Assembly (NCBI GenBank): GCA_016929395.1
Contig: JAFGIX010000046.1
Location: forward strand, 1 to 64,000
Length of the DNA stretch: 64,000 bases
Reading direction: 5' to 3'
Origin: Candidatus Zymogenus saltonus
GTDB lineage: Bacteria > Desulfobacterota > Zymogenia > Zymogenales > Zymogenaceae
The notes beneath the pieces are model-generated. The model ran no database searches. It was given only the letters and a program-made list of their open reading frames with translations, and was not told the DNA's origin. The translations under genes were made by a program, and so were the position numbers. This document shows positions 33,035 through 41,409 of this stretch, one piece after another. How positions within the stretch are numbered: position 1 is the stretch's first letter; each line of letters opens with the position of its first letter.

Positions 33035-34218
33035 GAAGAGCGCCCACAAACTCCTTTTACAACAGCCAGGGGGGACTCCTGCGCTCTGCGCTCTCTCTTG
33101 GAGGGGAAAAAGACATTTCCGCCTTCGAGGAGGCCTTCGCCGATTACATCGGGGTGAGGCGGGCCTTTTTGGTGGGTTCGGGAACCTCCGCCCTCTATAT
33201 CATCTTAAAGGCGTTGAAAAACCTCTATCGAGGAAGCGAGGTCGTCCTCCCCGCCTATACCGTTCCCACGCTGACGTTGGCGATAGAGAGGGCCGGATTG
33301 AAGACGAGGCTTTCCGATATTGACATAAAGACCTTCAACCTTGACCCGAAGCGCCTTGGTGATGTAACATCTGGCGACACCCTTTCCGTGGTGCCCGTAC
33401 ATATGTTCGGATTTCCGATGGATCTCTCGGAAATAAAAAGGCAGGCCGAGAGGGAGGGATTTTGCGTGATCGAGGACTGCGCCCAGGCACCAGGGGCCGA
33501 GCTGTTCGGGAAGAGGGTTGGCGGGGGGAGCGGCGTTGGATTCTTTTCCATGTGCAAGGGTAAGATCATCTCGACCTTCAGGGGAGGCGTCATAACGGCG
33601 AGCGATCCTGATATCGCACGGGAAATCGGGAGGGAGATCGAATCCCTGCCGACACCGGGCGTCTTATTCAACCCGATGCTCTTTGTCACGCTCTTTCTAA
33701 TGCACTACGCCACGAATCCCGCGATATACGGCCCTCTCTTCAGGCTGATAGAGCCCTTCAAGTCCACTGTGGTGCACGAGCACTTCGAGCCGACTCTTGC
33801 GACATCCTTTGTTGCGAGGCTTGGGAAAATCCAGATCGAGGCGATCGGCGGCCAAATAGAGCGGAGGGTCGAAAACGGAAAAGCCCTTTACAGCGCCTTG
33901 AAAGGGATCGAGGGGATAACGCTTCCCGCGATCGTTGACGGGGCATCCCCAGCCTACAATCACCTCCCGGTGATGATAGAGGAAAAAGATAAGATTGACC
34001 ACATAGCCCGGCTCCTCTTCAAAAGGGGGATAGATACCGCCCGGATGTACGGGCGGCCGATTCATAAAATATACGACCTCGGGTATTCCGCTTCCCACGA
34101 TCCCTTCCCCGAAGCGACGAGGCTATCCGAGCGCCTTCTTGTGCTGCCGGTTCATCCGGGGGTGACGGGGAGGGATTTGGAAATCGTAATAAAAACCTTC
34201 AGGGAGATATTTGTTTAA
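33031..34218 (+). CDS. DegT/DnrJ/EryC1-family PLP aminotransferase 1
   Basis: A 395-residue fold-type I PLP protein. Cofactor landmarks are V-G-S-G-T-S-A-L (about 46-53), V-I-E-D-C-A-Q-A-P-G and F-F-S-M-C-K-G-K, where the lysine expected to form the Schiff base falls. The usual S-F-x-x-x-K is altered (S-M-C-K-G-K), so which lysine is catalytic is not certain. The family aminates keto-sugars such as 3- or 4-keto-6-deoxyhexoses. No sugar dehydratase (RmlB-like) is in the window, so its substrate would be made elsewhere. Overlaps the methyltransferase gene. Confidence 0.87.
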   Translation: MRRAPTNSFYNSQGGLLRSALSLGGEKDISAFEEAFADYIGVRRAFLVGSGTSALYIILKALKNLYRGSEVVLPAYTVPTLTLAIERAGLKTRLSDIDIKTFNLDPKRLGDVTSGDTLSVVPVHMFGFPMDLSEIKRQAEREGFCVIEDCAQAPGAELFGKRVGGGSGVGFFSMCKGKIISTFRGGVITASDPDIAREIGREIESLPTPGVLFNPMLFVTLFLMHYATNPAIYGPLFRLIEPFKSTVVHEHFEPTLATSFVARLGKIQIEAIGGQIERRVENGKALYSALKGIEGITLPAIVDGASPAYNHLPVMIEEKDKIDHIARLLFKRGIDTARMYGRPIHKIYDLGYSASHDPFPEATRLSERLLVLPVHPGVTGRDLEIVIKTFREIFV

Positions 34219-34222
34219 AGCC

Positions 34223-34420
34223 ATGCCGATATCCAAAGGTAAGAAAGTAAAAACGAGAAAGAGGTTTTATCTCACAATCCTTCTTGTTGCGGTGGTTTTA
34301 GGGCTCTTGATACCCATTATATGCGAGAAGCTCTCAAGCGTGGGAGAGCCGGACTACTATTACCCCCACGATGTCGACCGGGAGGATTACCTTAAAGAGA
34401 AGAAGCAAGAGGTAAAATGA
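34223..34420 (+). CDS. small single-pass membrane protein
   Basis: A 65-residue protein from ATG 34223 (the frame opens at TTG 34211, overlapping the DegT stop). Basic N-terminus (K-G-K-K-V-K-T-R-K-R), one membrane helix (about 15-34), and a charged tail D-Y-Y-Y-P-H-D-V-D-R-E-D-Y-L-K. It is coupled by a 4-bp overlap (ATGA) to the radical SAM gene, so it is likely its partner or anchor. No family recognised; too short for secure homology. Confidence 0.6.
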   Translation: MPISKGKKVKTRKRFYLTILLVAVVLGLLIPIICEKLSSVGEPDYYYPHDVDREDYLKEKKQEVK

Positions 34421-35577
34421 TCCCGATAAGAAACATCGGAAGGGCGCTCAAAAAGGCTAAGGAATTTCCGGGATATGCCCTGAAGGCCCTCATTCAAAGG
34501 TCCCGCTCCGGCCTCAGCTACTTCCTCTTTCGGGGAAGGAGCGCCCCGCCGGAGACTGTCTCCCTTCTCTTGACCTACAGGTGCAACCTCCGCTGCAAGA
34601 TGTGCGGCCAGTGGGGAGAGACCGGCTCATCGAAGTTTTATACGCCAGAGGTCTTGAGGGAGGAGCTTGACGTTAAAGAGGTGGGCGTGCTCGTCGATCA
34701 TCTCAAGCGGGCATACGCATTTCCTCCGGCGATCACTCTTTTCGGCGGGGAGCCGCTTCTCTACAGTGGGATTATCGAGGTCATCGAGCGGATAAAGAAA
34801 AACGGGATGCGGTTGAACATCATCACTAATGCGACGCTCCTTAAAAAATACGCAAAAGACCTCGTGCGCGCAAAACTGGACGAGATCATTTTTTCCCTTG
34901 ACGGCCCCCCCGATGTGCACGACATGGTTAGGGGGAGGAAGGGGGTCTTCGATGACGCGAAGGAGGGATTTTTGATCCTGGACGAGGAGAAGAGGCGCCT
35001 CAAGACGACACGTCCCGTGGTCAACGTAAACAGCACGATCTTCGACTTCAACTACCTCGCAATCCCAGAGACCGTTAAGAGTGCCCGCTCCCTCGGGGCG
35101 AGGGAGGTGACCTTTCACCACCTCATATTTATAGACGGCGGAAGGCTCAAAAGCCACAACATGGAGATGAGGGAGCAGTACGGCTGCGAGAGTCACGACT
35201 GGGCGGGCTTCGTACTGGGCAGGCTTCCGGCCATAGACACGAAACTGCTCAGGGAAAAGCTAAATGAGGCTAAGTCGATGGGGGCGACGGTCTACCCGAA
35301 CCTGACCGACGACGAGATCGAGGTCTACTACACGAACTTCACCTTCTCCCCGAGGAGCTACTCGGGGAGGTGCAAGAGCCCGTGGATGGTGGCCTACATC
35401 TTCCCGGACGGCACCGTGCGGCCGTGTCTCTCCCTGGGGGTTAAGATCGGAAACATCAGGGAGCGCCCCTTCGCCGAGATCTGGAACGACCACCTCTACA
35501 GGCGCTTCAGGAGACGCGTAAAGGAGAGGGGGCGGTTTGACGTGTGCGATCGATGCACGGAGCTGTATCGATTTTAG
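34417..35577 (+). CDS. radical SAM protein with SPASM-like C-terminus
   Basis: A 386-residue protein. The radical SAM cluster is C-N-L-R-C-K-M-C (Cys56, Cys60, Cys63), followed by the GGEP-like G-G-E-P-L-L-Y (near 110) and the TIM-barrel core. The C-terminal SPASM-like region has Cys at R-C-K-S-P-W, V-R-P-C-L-S-L-G, and V-C-D-R-C-T, enough to bind an auxiliary [4Fe-4S] cluster. Such enzymes modify peptides or sugars by radical chemistry. In a polysaccharide locus it might alter a sugar or lipid precursor. No peptide-precursor gene is evident, apart from the 65-residue membrane protein just upstream. Confidence 0.88.
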   Translation: MIPIRNIGRALKKAKEFPGYALKALIQRSRSGLSYFLFRGRSAPPETVSLLLTYRCNLRCKMCGQWGETGSSKFYTPEVLREELDVKEVGVLVDHLKRAYAFPPAITLFGGEPLLYSGIIEVIERIKKNGMRLNIITNATLLKKYAKDLVRAKLDEIIFSLDGPPDVHDMVRGRKGVFDDAKEGFLILDEEKRRLKTTRPVVNVNSTIFDFNYLAIPETVKSARSLGAREVTFHHLIFIDGGRLKSHNMEMREQYGCESHDWAGFVLGRLPAIDTKLLREKLNEAKSMGATVYPNLTDDEIEVYYTNFTFSPRSYSGRCKSPWMVAYIFPDGTVRPCLSLGVKIGNIRERPFAEIWNDHLYRRFRRRVKERGRFDVCDRCTELYRF

Positions 35578-35621
35578 TTGATACAAATTCGGGCTGTGCA
35601 GAATTGGAGGAACGGACGGCA

Positions 35622-36806
35622 ATGGGGGGAATAGTCAATGAGAACGGGGGAAGGATAAAGGTTCTTCACGTAATCACGCGTATGGAGGAGGGGGGCGCGC
35701 CGAGGGCGCTACTCTCGCTCCTTGACGGGATTGACGGCCGGGAGTTCGATCAGTCCCTTGCGGCGGCGGCGGGCCCTATGGGAAGCGACCTGCTGGGCTG
35801 CGGGAGGGCCCTCGGGATCGACGTTTGCGAAATCAGGACGTTTACGAGGGAGGTAAGCCCGGTCAAGGACGTCCTGAGTCTCCTCTCGCTGGTTGCTTTG
35901 ATGAGGAAAAACAGGTATGATATTATACATACGCATACATCGAAGGCGGGCTTCTTGGGGAGGCTGGCGGGGAGGCTTGCCGGCCACCGGAGGGTGATAT
36001 ACTCCCCCCACGGGAACATCTTTACCGGCTACTTCCCCCGGTGGGAGGCCGAGTTCTACACGTTGATGGAGAGGATTGCGGCCGGATGGTGTCAGAGGAT
36101 CGTTACCCTCTCGGATGCGGGGAGGCGCGAGTTTCTCGAGAGAGGCATAGGCACCGAAGACAGATACAGGACGATATATAACGGCATCGACTTGGAGGCC
36201 TTTGGGAGCGCGGCGGACCGAAGGGGGGTTCGCAATGAGCTCGGATTTGGGGATAAAGACCTTGTAATTGTCTGCGTGGGGAGGATGGTGCCGATCAAGG
36301 GTTACGACACCGTCGTCAAGGCGTCCCAAAAGATCATCTCCGGCATGGCCCCGAGGGCGGTTCGCTTCCTGATGGTGGGGGAGGGGCCGCTGAAGGTGGA
36401 GTTAACGGAAAAGGCAAGGGCGCTGGAAGTCGGGGGAAATTTTACGTTTCCGGGCTTTCGCGACGACGTTTCCCGGCTCCTCTCCGCCAGCGACCTTATG
36501 GTAATGCCATCGCTCAACGAGGGGCTGGGGATGAGCATAGTGGAGGCGATGGCCCTCTCTCTTCCGGTGGTGGCTTCCCGCGTGGGGGGGATAGTGGAAG
36601 TGGTCGAAGACGGCGTTACCGGGATGCTCGTCCCCCCATCGAGCCCCGTTGATCTGGCCAAGGCCTGTGTCGGTATCCTCCGGGATAAGGAGAGGGCGGA
36701 AAGGATGGGAAGAGCCGGGAGGGTCAGGGCGGAGTCGCTCTTCGACATCAAGAGCATGGTCAAGAACACCGAGGCCCTCTACAGGGAGTTGATGGAGGAA
36801 GGATAA
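35622..36806 (+). CDS. GT4-family glycosyltransferase F
   Basis: A 394-residue GT4 protein. ATG 35622 is chosen because TTGGAGGAACGG precedes it and the core K-V-L-H-V-I-T-R-M-E-E-G-G-A starts soon after; the frame is open from 35544, overlapping the radical SAM gene. Landmarks: H-T-H-T-S-K-A-G-F-L-G-R (near 95), H-G-N-I-F-T-G-Y-F, Y-N-G-I-D-L-E-A-F and the E-x7-E motif E-G-L-G-M-S-I-V-E. Similar to WecF/capsular GT4 enzymes of the HTHTSKAG type. Confidence 0.9.
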   Translation: MGGIVNENGGRIKVLHVITRMEEGGAPRALLSLLDGIDGREFDQSLAAAAGPMGSDLLGCGRALGIDVCEIRTFTREVSPVKDVLSLLSLVALMRKNRYDIIHTHTSKAGFLGRLAGRLAGHRRVIYSPHGNIFTGYFPRWEAEFYTLMERIAAGWCQRIVTLSDAGRREFLERGIGTEDRYRTIYNGIDLEAFGSAADRRGVRNELGFGDKDLVIVCVGRMVPIKGYDTVVKASQKIISGMAPRAVRFLMVGEGPLKVELTEKARALEVGGNFTFPGFRDDVSRLLSASDLMVMPSLNEGLGMSIVEAMALSLPVVASRVGGIVEVVEDGVTGMLVPPSSPVDLAKACVGILRDKERAERMGRAGRVRAESLFDIKSMVKNTEALYRELMEEG

Positions 36807-36875
36807 ATTGAGATTGATAAAATCGGGATATGACAGAGGCGGGGGAAGGGGAAGGGGTATCGTCGAGGGGGTCGA

Positions 36876-37559
36876 ATGATAGTCGCCATTCACCAGCCGC
36901 AGTATCTGCCCTGGCTCGGGTACTTCGACAAGATCGACAGGGCCGACGCCTTTGTATTTCTCGATACTGTACAGTTCAAGAAGAACGAGTTTCAAAACAG
37001 GAACAGGATAAAGGGAACGGGCGGCGCCCAGTGGCTTACCGTGCCGGTCTTTCAAAGGCACGGGCAGAGGATCAGCGAGGTCGCGATCAACAATACCGAC
37101 AAATGGCAAAAAAAGCATGTCATGGCCGTGCTCTCCTGCTATGGAAAGGCCCCCTTTTTCGGCGAGTATTTCGGGGCCTTTGAAGAGCTCCTCTCGAGGC
37201 CCTGGGAGGGGCTCTCATCCCTCAACATGGAGACTGTGAGGCTTATCGCCTCGATCCTCAAGATCGAAACGGAATTTTACACCGCTTCGGAGCTGGGGGA
37301 TTTTCCGGAAGAGAGGGACGGGCGTCTCGTTCAGATCGTCAAGGAGCTCGGCGCGGACACCTACCTCGCCGGCGCGGGGGGGAGGGAGTATATGGATACT
37401 GATATTTACGCCGACTCCGGGATAGAGGTCGTCTTTCAGGATTTCAAGCATCCCGCCTATCCCCAGCTCTTCGGAGAGTTTGTGCCGTATCTTTCTGTTG
37501 TGGACCTTATATTCAATGCGGGCAAATCGAGTCTTGATTACATTCGGGGGAATACATGA
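36876..37559 (+). CDS. WbqC-family protein
   Basis: A 227-residue protein. N-terminal I-H-Q-P-Q-Y-L-P-W-L-G-Y-F, N-R-N-R-I-K and the later Y-L-A-G-A-G-G-R-E-Y-M are the WbqC signature. WbqC proteins are common in O-antigen and capsule loci next to DegT aminotransferases and are thought to help acylate amino sugars; no mechanism is firmly established. GAGGGGG precedes ATG 36876; the stop overlaps the deacetylase start (ATGA). Confidence 0.88.
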   Translation: MIVAIHQPQYLPWLGYFDKIDRADAFVFLDTVQFKKNEFQNRNRIKGTGGAQWLTVPVFQRHGQRISEVAINNTDKWQKKHVMAVLSCYGKAPFFGEYFGAFEELLSRPWEGLSSLNMETVRLIASILKIETEFYTASELGDFPEERDGRLVQIVKELGADTYLAGAGGREYMDTDIYADSGIEVVFQDFKHPAYPQLFGEFVPYLSVVDLIFNAGKSSLDYIRGNT

Positions 37560-38176
37560 ACATGAACATACTGGCGTTGGGGGCGCATCCGGACGACATA
37601 GAGTTCGGCTGTGCCGGAACCCTCGCGAAGTACGCGAGGAAGGGCCATGTTATATATTATATGATATTGACGAAGGGAGAGAGGGGCGGCGTCGGAAAGG
37701 TTAGGGCGAAGGAGCAGAAGGATGCCCAGTATACCGTATTGGCCAAGAAGATCTTCTGGGGGGAATTCGAGGACACCGCCCTTCCACCGCAAAAGGACCT
37801 GATAAAGGCGGTGGAGGACGTAATCATCGAGGTTAATCCTGATATGGTATTGGTGAACTACCACGAGGACACCCATCAGGATCACAGGGAGCTCGCCATG
37901 GCGCTGAATTCCTCCGCGAGACACATAAGGAACGTCCTATATTACGAGGTTCCCTCGACCCAGAATTTTTCGCCGACCGTTTTCGTGGACATCGAAAAAT
38001 TTATGGACGTAAAGATGCAGGCGCTCATGGCCCATAAGTCCCAGATAATGAAGACCAACGTGGAGGGGATCTCGATTTTGGAGATCGCCCGCTCCCTGGC
38101 GAATTTTCGCGGGATACAGGCGAAGATGAAATACGCCGAGGCCTTCATGCCCCAGCGCTTGGCCATTAACGTCTGA
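37556..38176 (+). CDS. PIG-L/LmbE-family deacetylase
   Basis: A 206-residue protein. The zinc motif A-H-P-D-D-I-E-F-G (near 9-17) and the second H-E-D-T-H-Q-D-H (about 101-108) match PIG-L N-acetylglucosamine deacetylases. In this locus it should remove an N-acetyl group from an activated or lipid-linked amino sugar, which the WbqC protein could then re-acylate. Overlaps the WbqC gene by 4 bp. Confidence 0.92.
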   Translation: MNMNILALGAHPDDIEFGCAGTLAKYARKGHVIYYMILTKGERGGVGKVRAKEQKDAQYTVLAKKIFWGEFEDTALPPQKDLIKAVEDVIIEVNPDMVLVNYHEDTHQDHRELAMALNSSARHIRNVLYYEVPSTQNFSPTVFVDIEKFMDVKMQALMAHKSQIMKTNVEGISILEIARSLANFRGIQAKMKYAEAFMPQRLAINV

Positions 38177-38189
38177 AGTTGATATTAAA

Positions 38190-39317
38190 ATGTCGATTGG
38201 ATCGATAAATAAGGGCGGGAAGGGCAAGGGGATTATCCCCCACTCCCGGCCGTCCATAGACGAGGAAGACGCCTTAAGGGCGGCCGAGGTGATCAGGTCG
38301 GGGATGTTGACCGTGGGCGATGAGAGGGGAGCCTTCGAGAGGGCGTTTGAAAAGAGGATCGGGATATCCCCCGAAGGCGCCGTCTCGGTCGATTCCGGGA
38401 CCGCCGCAATCCACCTGGCGCTTCTGGCGCTTAAGGTCGGGGTAAACGACAGGGTGATACTCCCCGCCTACTTGTGCGCGGCGCCCTTAAACGCCGTGAG
38501 ATACGTGGGCGCGGCGCCGGTCCTCGCCGATGTAGATCCCGATACCGGGATTGCCGGCGAGAGAGAGTTTGCCGAGGCCCTTGAGTCGATTAAGGATGAG
38601 AGGGGGGGTAGGACGATTATTATAGCCGTCCACCCTTTCGGGAGATCGGCCCCGGTGGACGAGATCAAGTCTCTCGGCCCACCCGTAATCGAGGACTGCG
38701 CCCAGGCGACGGGGGGCGCGCTGAAGGGGAATCCCTTGGGAACCTTCGGCGACCTGTCGGTCTTCTCCTTTTACGCCACGAAGGTGATGACCACCGGCCG
38801 GGGGGGGATGGTCTGCTCGGAAAGCGAGGAGATCGCGTACAGGATTCGAGACCTCGTCAGATACGACGAGAGGGAGGAGGACGGGGTGAGGTTCAACTAC
38901 GCGATGACCGAGTTTCAGGCGGCGCTCGGAAGGAGCCAGCTTAAGAGGCTCGATGCCTTCATCTCGAGGAGGAGGGAGATAACAGCCTACTACAGTGGGG
39001 AGTTCGAGAGGGCCTCGATTCCGATGCCCCGAAAGGCTCCTGTTGGGGACGACATAAATTTCCGCTTTATCGTAAAGGTAAGGGGGGCGGTCGATAAGGT
39101 AATAAAGGGGCTCAATAAAAGGGGGATAGGAGCGAGGAGGCCCGTCTTCAAGCCCCTGTATGAATACACAGGGGACGAGGAGCTCCCGGGGACGAAGTGG
39201 GCCTTCGATGAGGACGTCTCGATCCCCATATATCCCGCATTGACCGACGGCGAGATTGAGATGATTGCCTGGGCCGTAGTCGACGTGATGGCCGAGGTAA
39301 GACCATCGAAAGTCTGA
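38190..39317 (+). CDS. DegT/DnrJ/EryC1-family PLP aminotransferase 2
   Basis: A 375-residue protein with V-D-S-G-T-A-A-I-H (about 69-77), V-I-E-D-C-A-Q-A-T-G and the PLP-lysine segment F-S-F-Y-A-T-K-V-M-T-T-G-R-G-G, which is a standard DegT active site (unlike aminotransferase 1). It likely makes an amino sugar from a nucleotide keto-sugar. Directly follows the deacetylase gene (13 bp). Together with WbqC and PIG-L it outlines an amino-sugar branch. Confidence 0.92.
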   Translation: MSIGSINKGGKGKGIIPHSRPSIDEEDALRAAEVIRSGMLTVGDERGAFERAFEKRIGISPEGAVSVDSGTAAIHLALLALKVGVNDRVILPAYLCAAPLNAVRYVGAAPVLADVDPDTGIAGEREFAEALESIKDERGGRTIIIAVHPFGRSAPVDEIKSLGPPVIEDCAQATGGALKGNPLGTFGDLSVFSFYATKVMTTGRGGMVCSESEEIAYRIRDLVRYDEREEDGVRFNYAMTEFQAALGRSQLKRLDAFISRRREITAYYSGEFERASIPMPRKAPVGDDINFRFIVKVRGAVDKVIKGLNKRGIGARRPVFKPLYEYTGDEELPGTKWAFDEDVSIPIYPALTDGEIEMIAWAVVDVMAEVRPSKV

Positions 39318-39339
39318 TAAGAAAGGAATTTATAGAAAT

Positions 39340-40500
39340 ATGGCTCTGAAGAAAAAAATAAGGGAGATAGAGCTTTTTTGGTTCTTATCCCTTTTGTACT
39401 TTATAGTTCTTCTTCTCCCCCCCGTTTTCAGGTTTTTTGTCGAAATAGGAGAGCGGTGGATATGGATACTCCTCTTTTCATGCGCCACTTCCTATATGCT
39501 TATGCCGGCTTTCATTAAGATATCCAAACACAGAAACTACATGGATGTTCCAGGGGGCAGGAAGGATCACGAAGCAGCCACCCCAATTTTGGGGGGAGTT
39601 CCCATAGCCGTCGCCTTTATCGTCTCCCTTATAATAAACGGTGTCATCAGCCCGGCGCTCATTTCGGTTATGGCGGCCTCGCTGATAATCCTTGTCGTCG
39701 GAATCCTGGAAGATATTTTCGGGGTCAAGGAGTGGATCAGGCTGCTATTGCAGGCGGCCGCCTTCGGCATTGTGGCCGTGGCTGGGGTTGTCCTGAAGCT
39801 TTTTCCTCCGACACCTCTGGGGAATGTGCTGAACTGCATTCTGACGTTTATCTGGATCGTCGGGATAACAAACGCCATGAACTTTATTGACGGCCTCGAC
39901 GGCCTATGCGGGGGGATAACGATAGTCATCTCCTTTTTCCTTGGGGTGATCGCATTCCAGACGGATCAGCCCGACCTGGGATGGCTCTCGGTCGCCCTTT
40001 TGGGCGGCGTGCTCGGCTTTATTCCCTTCAACTTCATCCCGAAGAAGAGTGCGAGGATATTTTTGGGCGATGCCGGAAGCTCCTTTCTCGGATTCGTGCT
40101 GGCGTCGCTGGCTGTCCTGGGGGAGTGGTCCGAAAACAATCCCCTCGTTTCGTTTTCCACTCCCCTTATAATCTTCGGCGTTCTCATATACGACATAGTC
40201 TATACGAACGTCGCCAGGATATTAAAGAAGCAGGTGAAGAGCTTCAAGGAGCTCCTCTCCTTTGTGGGAAGGGATCATATCCACCACAGGATCGCGGCCC
40301 AGATAGGGGACAGGAAGCTCGCCGTTGTCTTTATAGTTCTGATAAATGTGGTCTTCGGCCTGGGGACTATCGCCCTGAGAAACGCCGATTTCATCGTTGC
40401 GTTCGTCCTGGTCGTTCAGACGCTTCTGATATTTCTGCTCATTACGATCCTTGAGGTGAGCTCCAAACAGAGGAACAGGAGAAAGGAGGACAGGAAATAG
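39340..40500 (+). CDS. WecA/MraY-like polyprenyl-phosphate sugar-1-phosphate transferase
   Basis: A 386-residue protein with ten or more hydrophobic segments. It has the family motifs P-I-L-G-G-V-P (usually PTPxxGG), N-A-M-N-F-I-D-G-L-D-G-L (catalytic Asp pair, near 180-190), F-L-G-D-A-G-S-S-F-L-G-F and G-R-D-H-I-H-H-R. The first aspartate pair (usual D-D) reads L-E-D-I-F-G. It moves a HexNAc-1-phosphate from UDP-sugar onto undecaprenyl phosphate and so starts the repeat unit of the locus. A basic C-terminal tail ends it. Confidence 0.92.
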   Translation: MALKKKIREIELFWFLSLLYFIVLLLPPVFRFFVEIGERWIWILLFSCATSYMLMPAFIKISKHRNYMDVPGGRKDHEAATPILGGVPIAVAFIVSLIINGVISPALISVMAASLIILVVGILEDIFGVKEWIRLLLQAAAFGIVAVAGVVLKLFPPTPLGNVLNCILTFIWIVGITNAMNFIDGLDGLCGGITIVISFFLGVIAFQTDQPDLGWLSVALLGGVLGFIPFNFIPKKSARIFLGDAGSSFLGFVLASLAVLGEWSENNPLVSFSTPLIIFGVLIYDIVYTNVARILKKQVKSFKELLSFVGRDHIHHRIAAQIGDRKLAVVFIVLINVVFGLGTIALRNADFIVAFVLVVQTLLIFLLITILEVSSKQRNRRKEDRK

Positions 40501-40541
40501 ACCGATAGGGGCGCGAATTTATACGGGGGCTTCAAAAGATA

Positions 40542-40778
40542 TTGGAAACAACGGAAAAATATTATAAAATACGAAGGGACGGGATCGCCCTATTAAAATA
40601 TATCATTGAGTCTTATGATGGGGCGGCGGCCGTTAGGACCGTGGACAGGGAAGGGATGATTCTGGAGATTATGATAGCCCCCGGTTTTGAGGGAGTGGTG
40701 GACGGTGTTATCGAAGAGCTTTCGGATGAGCTGGGGATAGTGGCGGTTGAAAGGCCGGACAATATCGATCCGCTGTAA
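40542..40778 (+). CDS. DUF4911-like small protein
   Basis: A 78-residue acidic protein starting at TTG 40542, with Y-Y-K-I-R-R-D-G-I-A-L-L-K-Y-I-I-E-S-Y-D-G and I-A-P-G-F-E. The layout fits the DUF4911 family, known only from conserved occurrence in Desulfobacterota-like and Firmicute genomes. No catalytic motif. It sits between the WecA-like gene and the AMMECR1 gene with short gaps (41 and 52 bp). Confidence 0.65.
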   Translation: METTEKYYKIRRDGIALLKYIIESYDGAAAVRTVDREGMILEIMIAPGFEGVVDGVIEELSDELGIVAVERPDNIDPL

Positions 40779-40830
40779 TTGAGAGGTCGGAGCAAGGAGA
40801 TTTAACAAGGTAGTTTGCGGGGAGGTCTTT

Positions 40831-41409
40831 ATGGTTGAGATAAGCTTGACTGAAGAGGAAAAGGTAAAGCTGCTTCGGATTGCGAGAGAGAGTGTCAAAA
40901 ATGCCGCCTCCGGGTCAAAAAAGGAAAAGGCCGATTCAAAAGAGGCTTCGGGAACAAAAATAACCGAAGAGAATCTAAAGATGGAGGCGGGGGCGTTCGT
41001 CTCCCTCCATAAAAAAGGAAAGCTCAGGGGGTGTATCGGGAGGTTCGAGGCGGAGGGGCCGCTCTTCGAAACGGTGGAAAGAATGGCAAGGGCCGCCTCC
41101 ATAAGCGATTTTCGCTTCAGCAAGGTCACCCCCGATGAGGTGGAAGATCTCGATATCGAGATATCCGTTTTGAGCCCCCTAAAGAGGATCAGGGACGTAT
41201 CGGAGATAGAGGTGGGGAGGCACGGTTTGTATATCATCAGGGGATTGAGTCGGGGAACCCTTCTGCCCCAGGTCGCCTCGGAGCGGGGTTGGGACAGGGA
41301 CACGTTTTTGGAGCAGACCTGTATCAAGGCCGGGCTTGACAGGGATGCGTGGGAGGACAAGAAGACGGAGATCTACACCTACGAGGCGCTGGTTTTCGGC
41401 GAGGAGTGA
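40831..41409 (+). CDS. AMMECR1-domain protein (AmmeMemoRadiSam protein A type)
   Basis: A 192-residue protein with the AMMECR1 core: A-F-V-S-L-H-K-K-G-K-L-R-G-C-I-G (about 51-66), a middle S-D-F-R-F and V-T-P-D-E-V-E-D-L-D-I-E-I-S-V-L-S-P, and L-L-P-Q-V-A. In bacteria this domain is one of three parts of the AmmeMemoRadiSam group, with a Memo-like protein and a radical SAM protein. Neither companion is adjacent. The function is not known; GGGGAGG precedes ATG 40831. Last gene of the plus-strand run. Confidence 0.88.
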   Translation: MVEISLTEEEKVKLLRIARESVKNAASGSKKEKADSKEASGTKITEENLKMEAGAFVSLHKKGKLRGCIGRFEAEGPLFETVERMARAASISDFRFSKVTPDEVEDLDIEISVLSPLKRIRDVSEIEVGRHGLYIIRGLSRGTLLPQVASERGWDRDTFLEQTCIKAGLDRDAWEDKKTEIYTYEALVFGEE

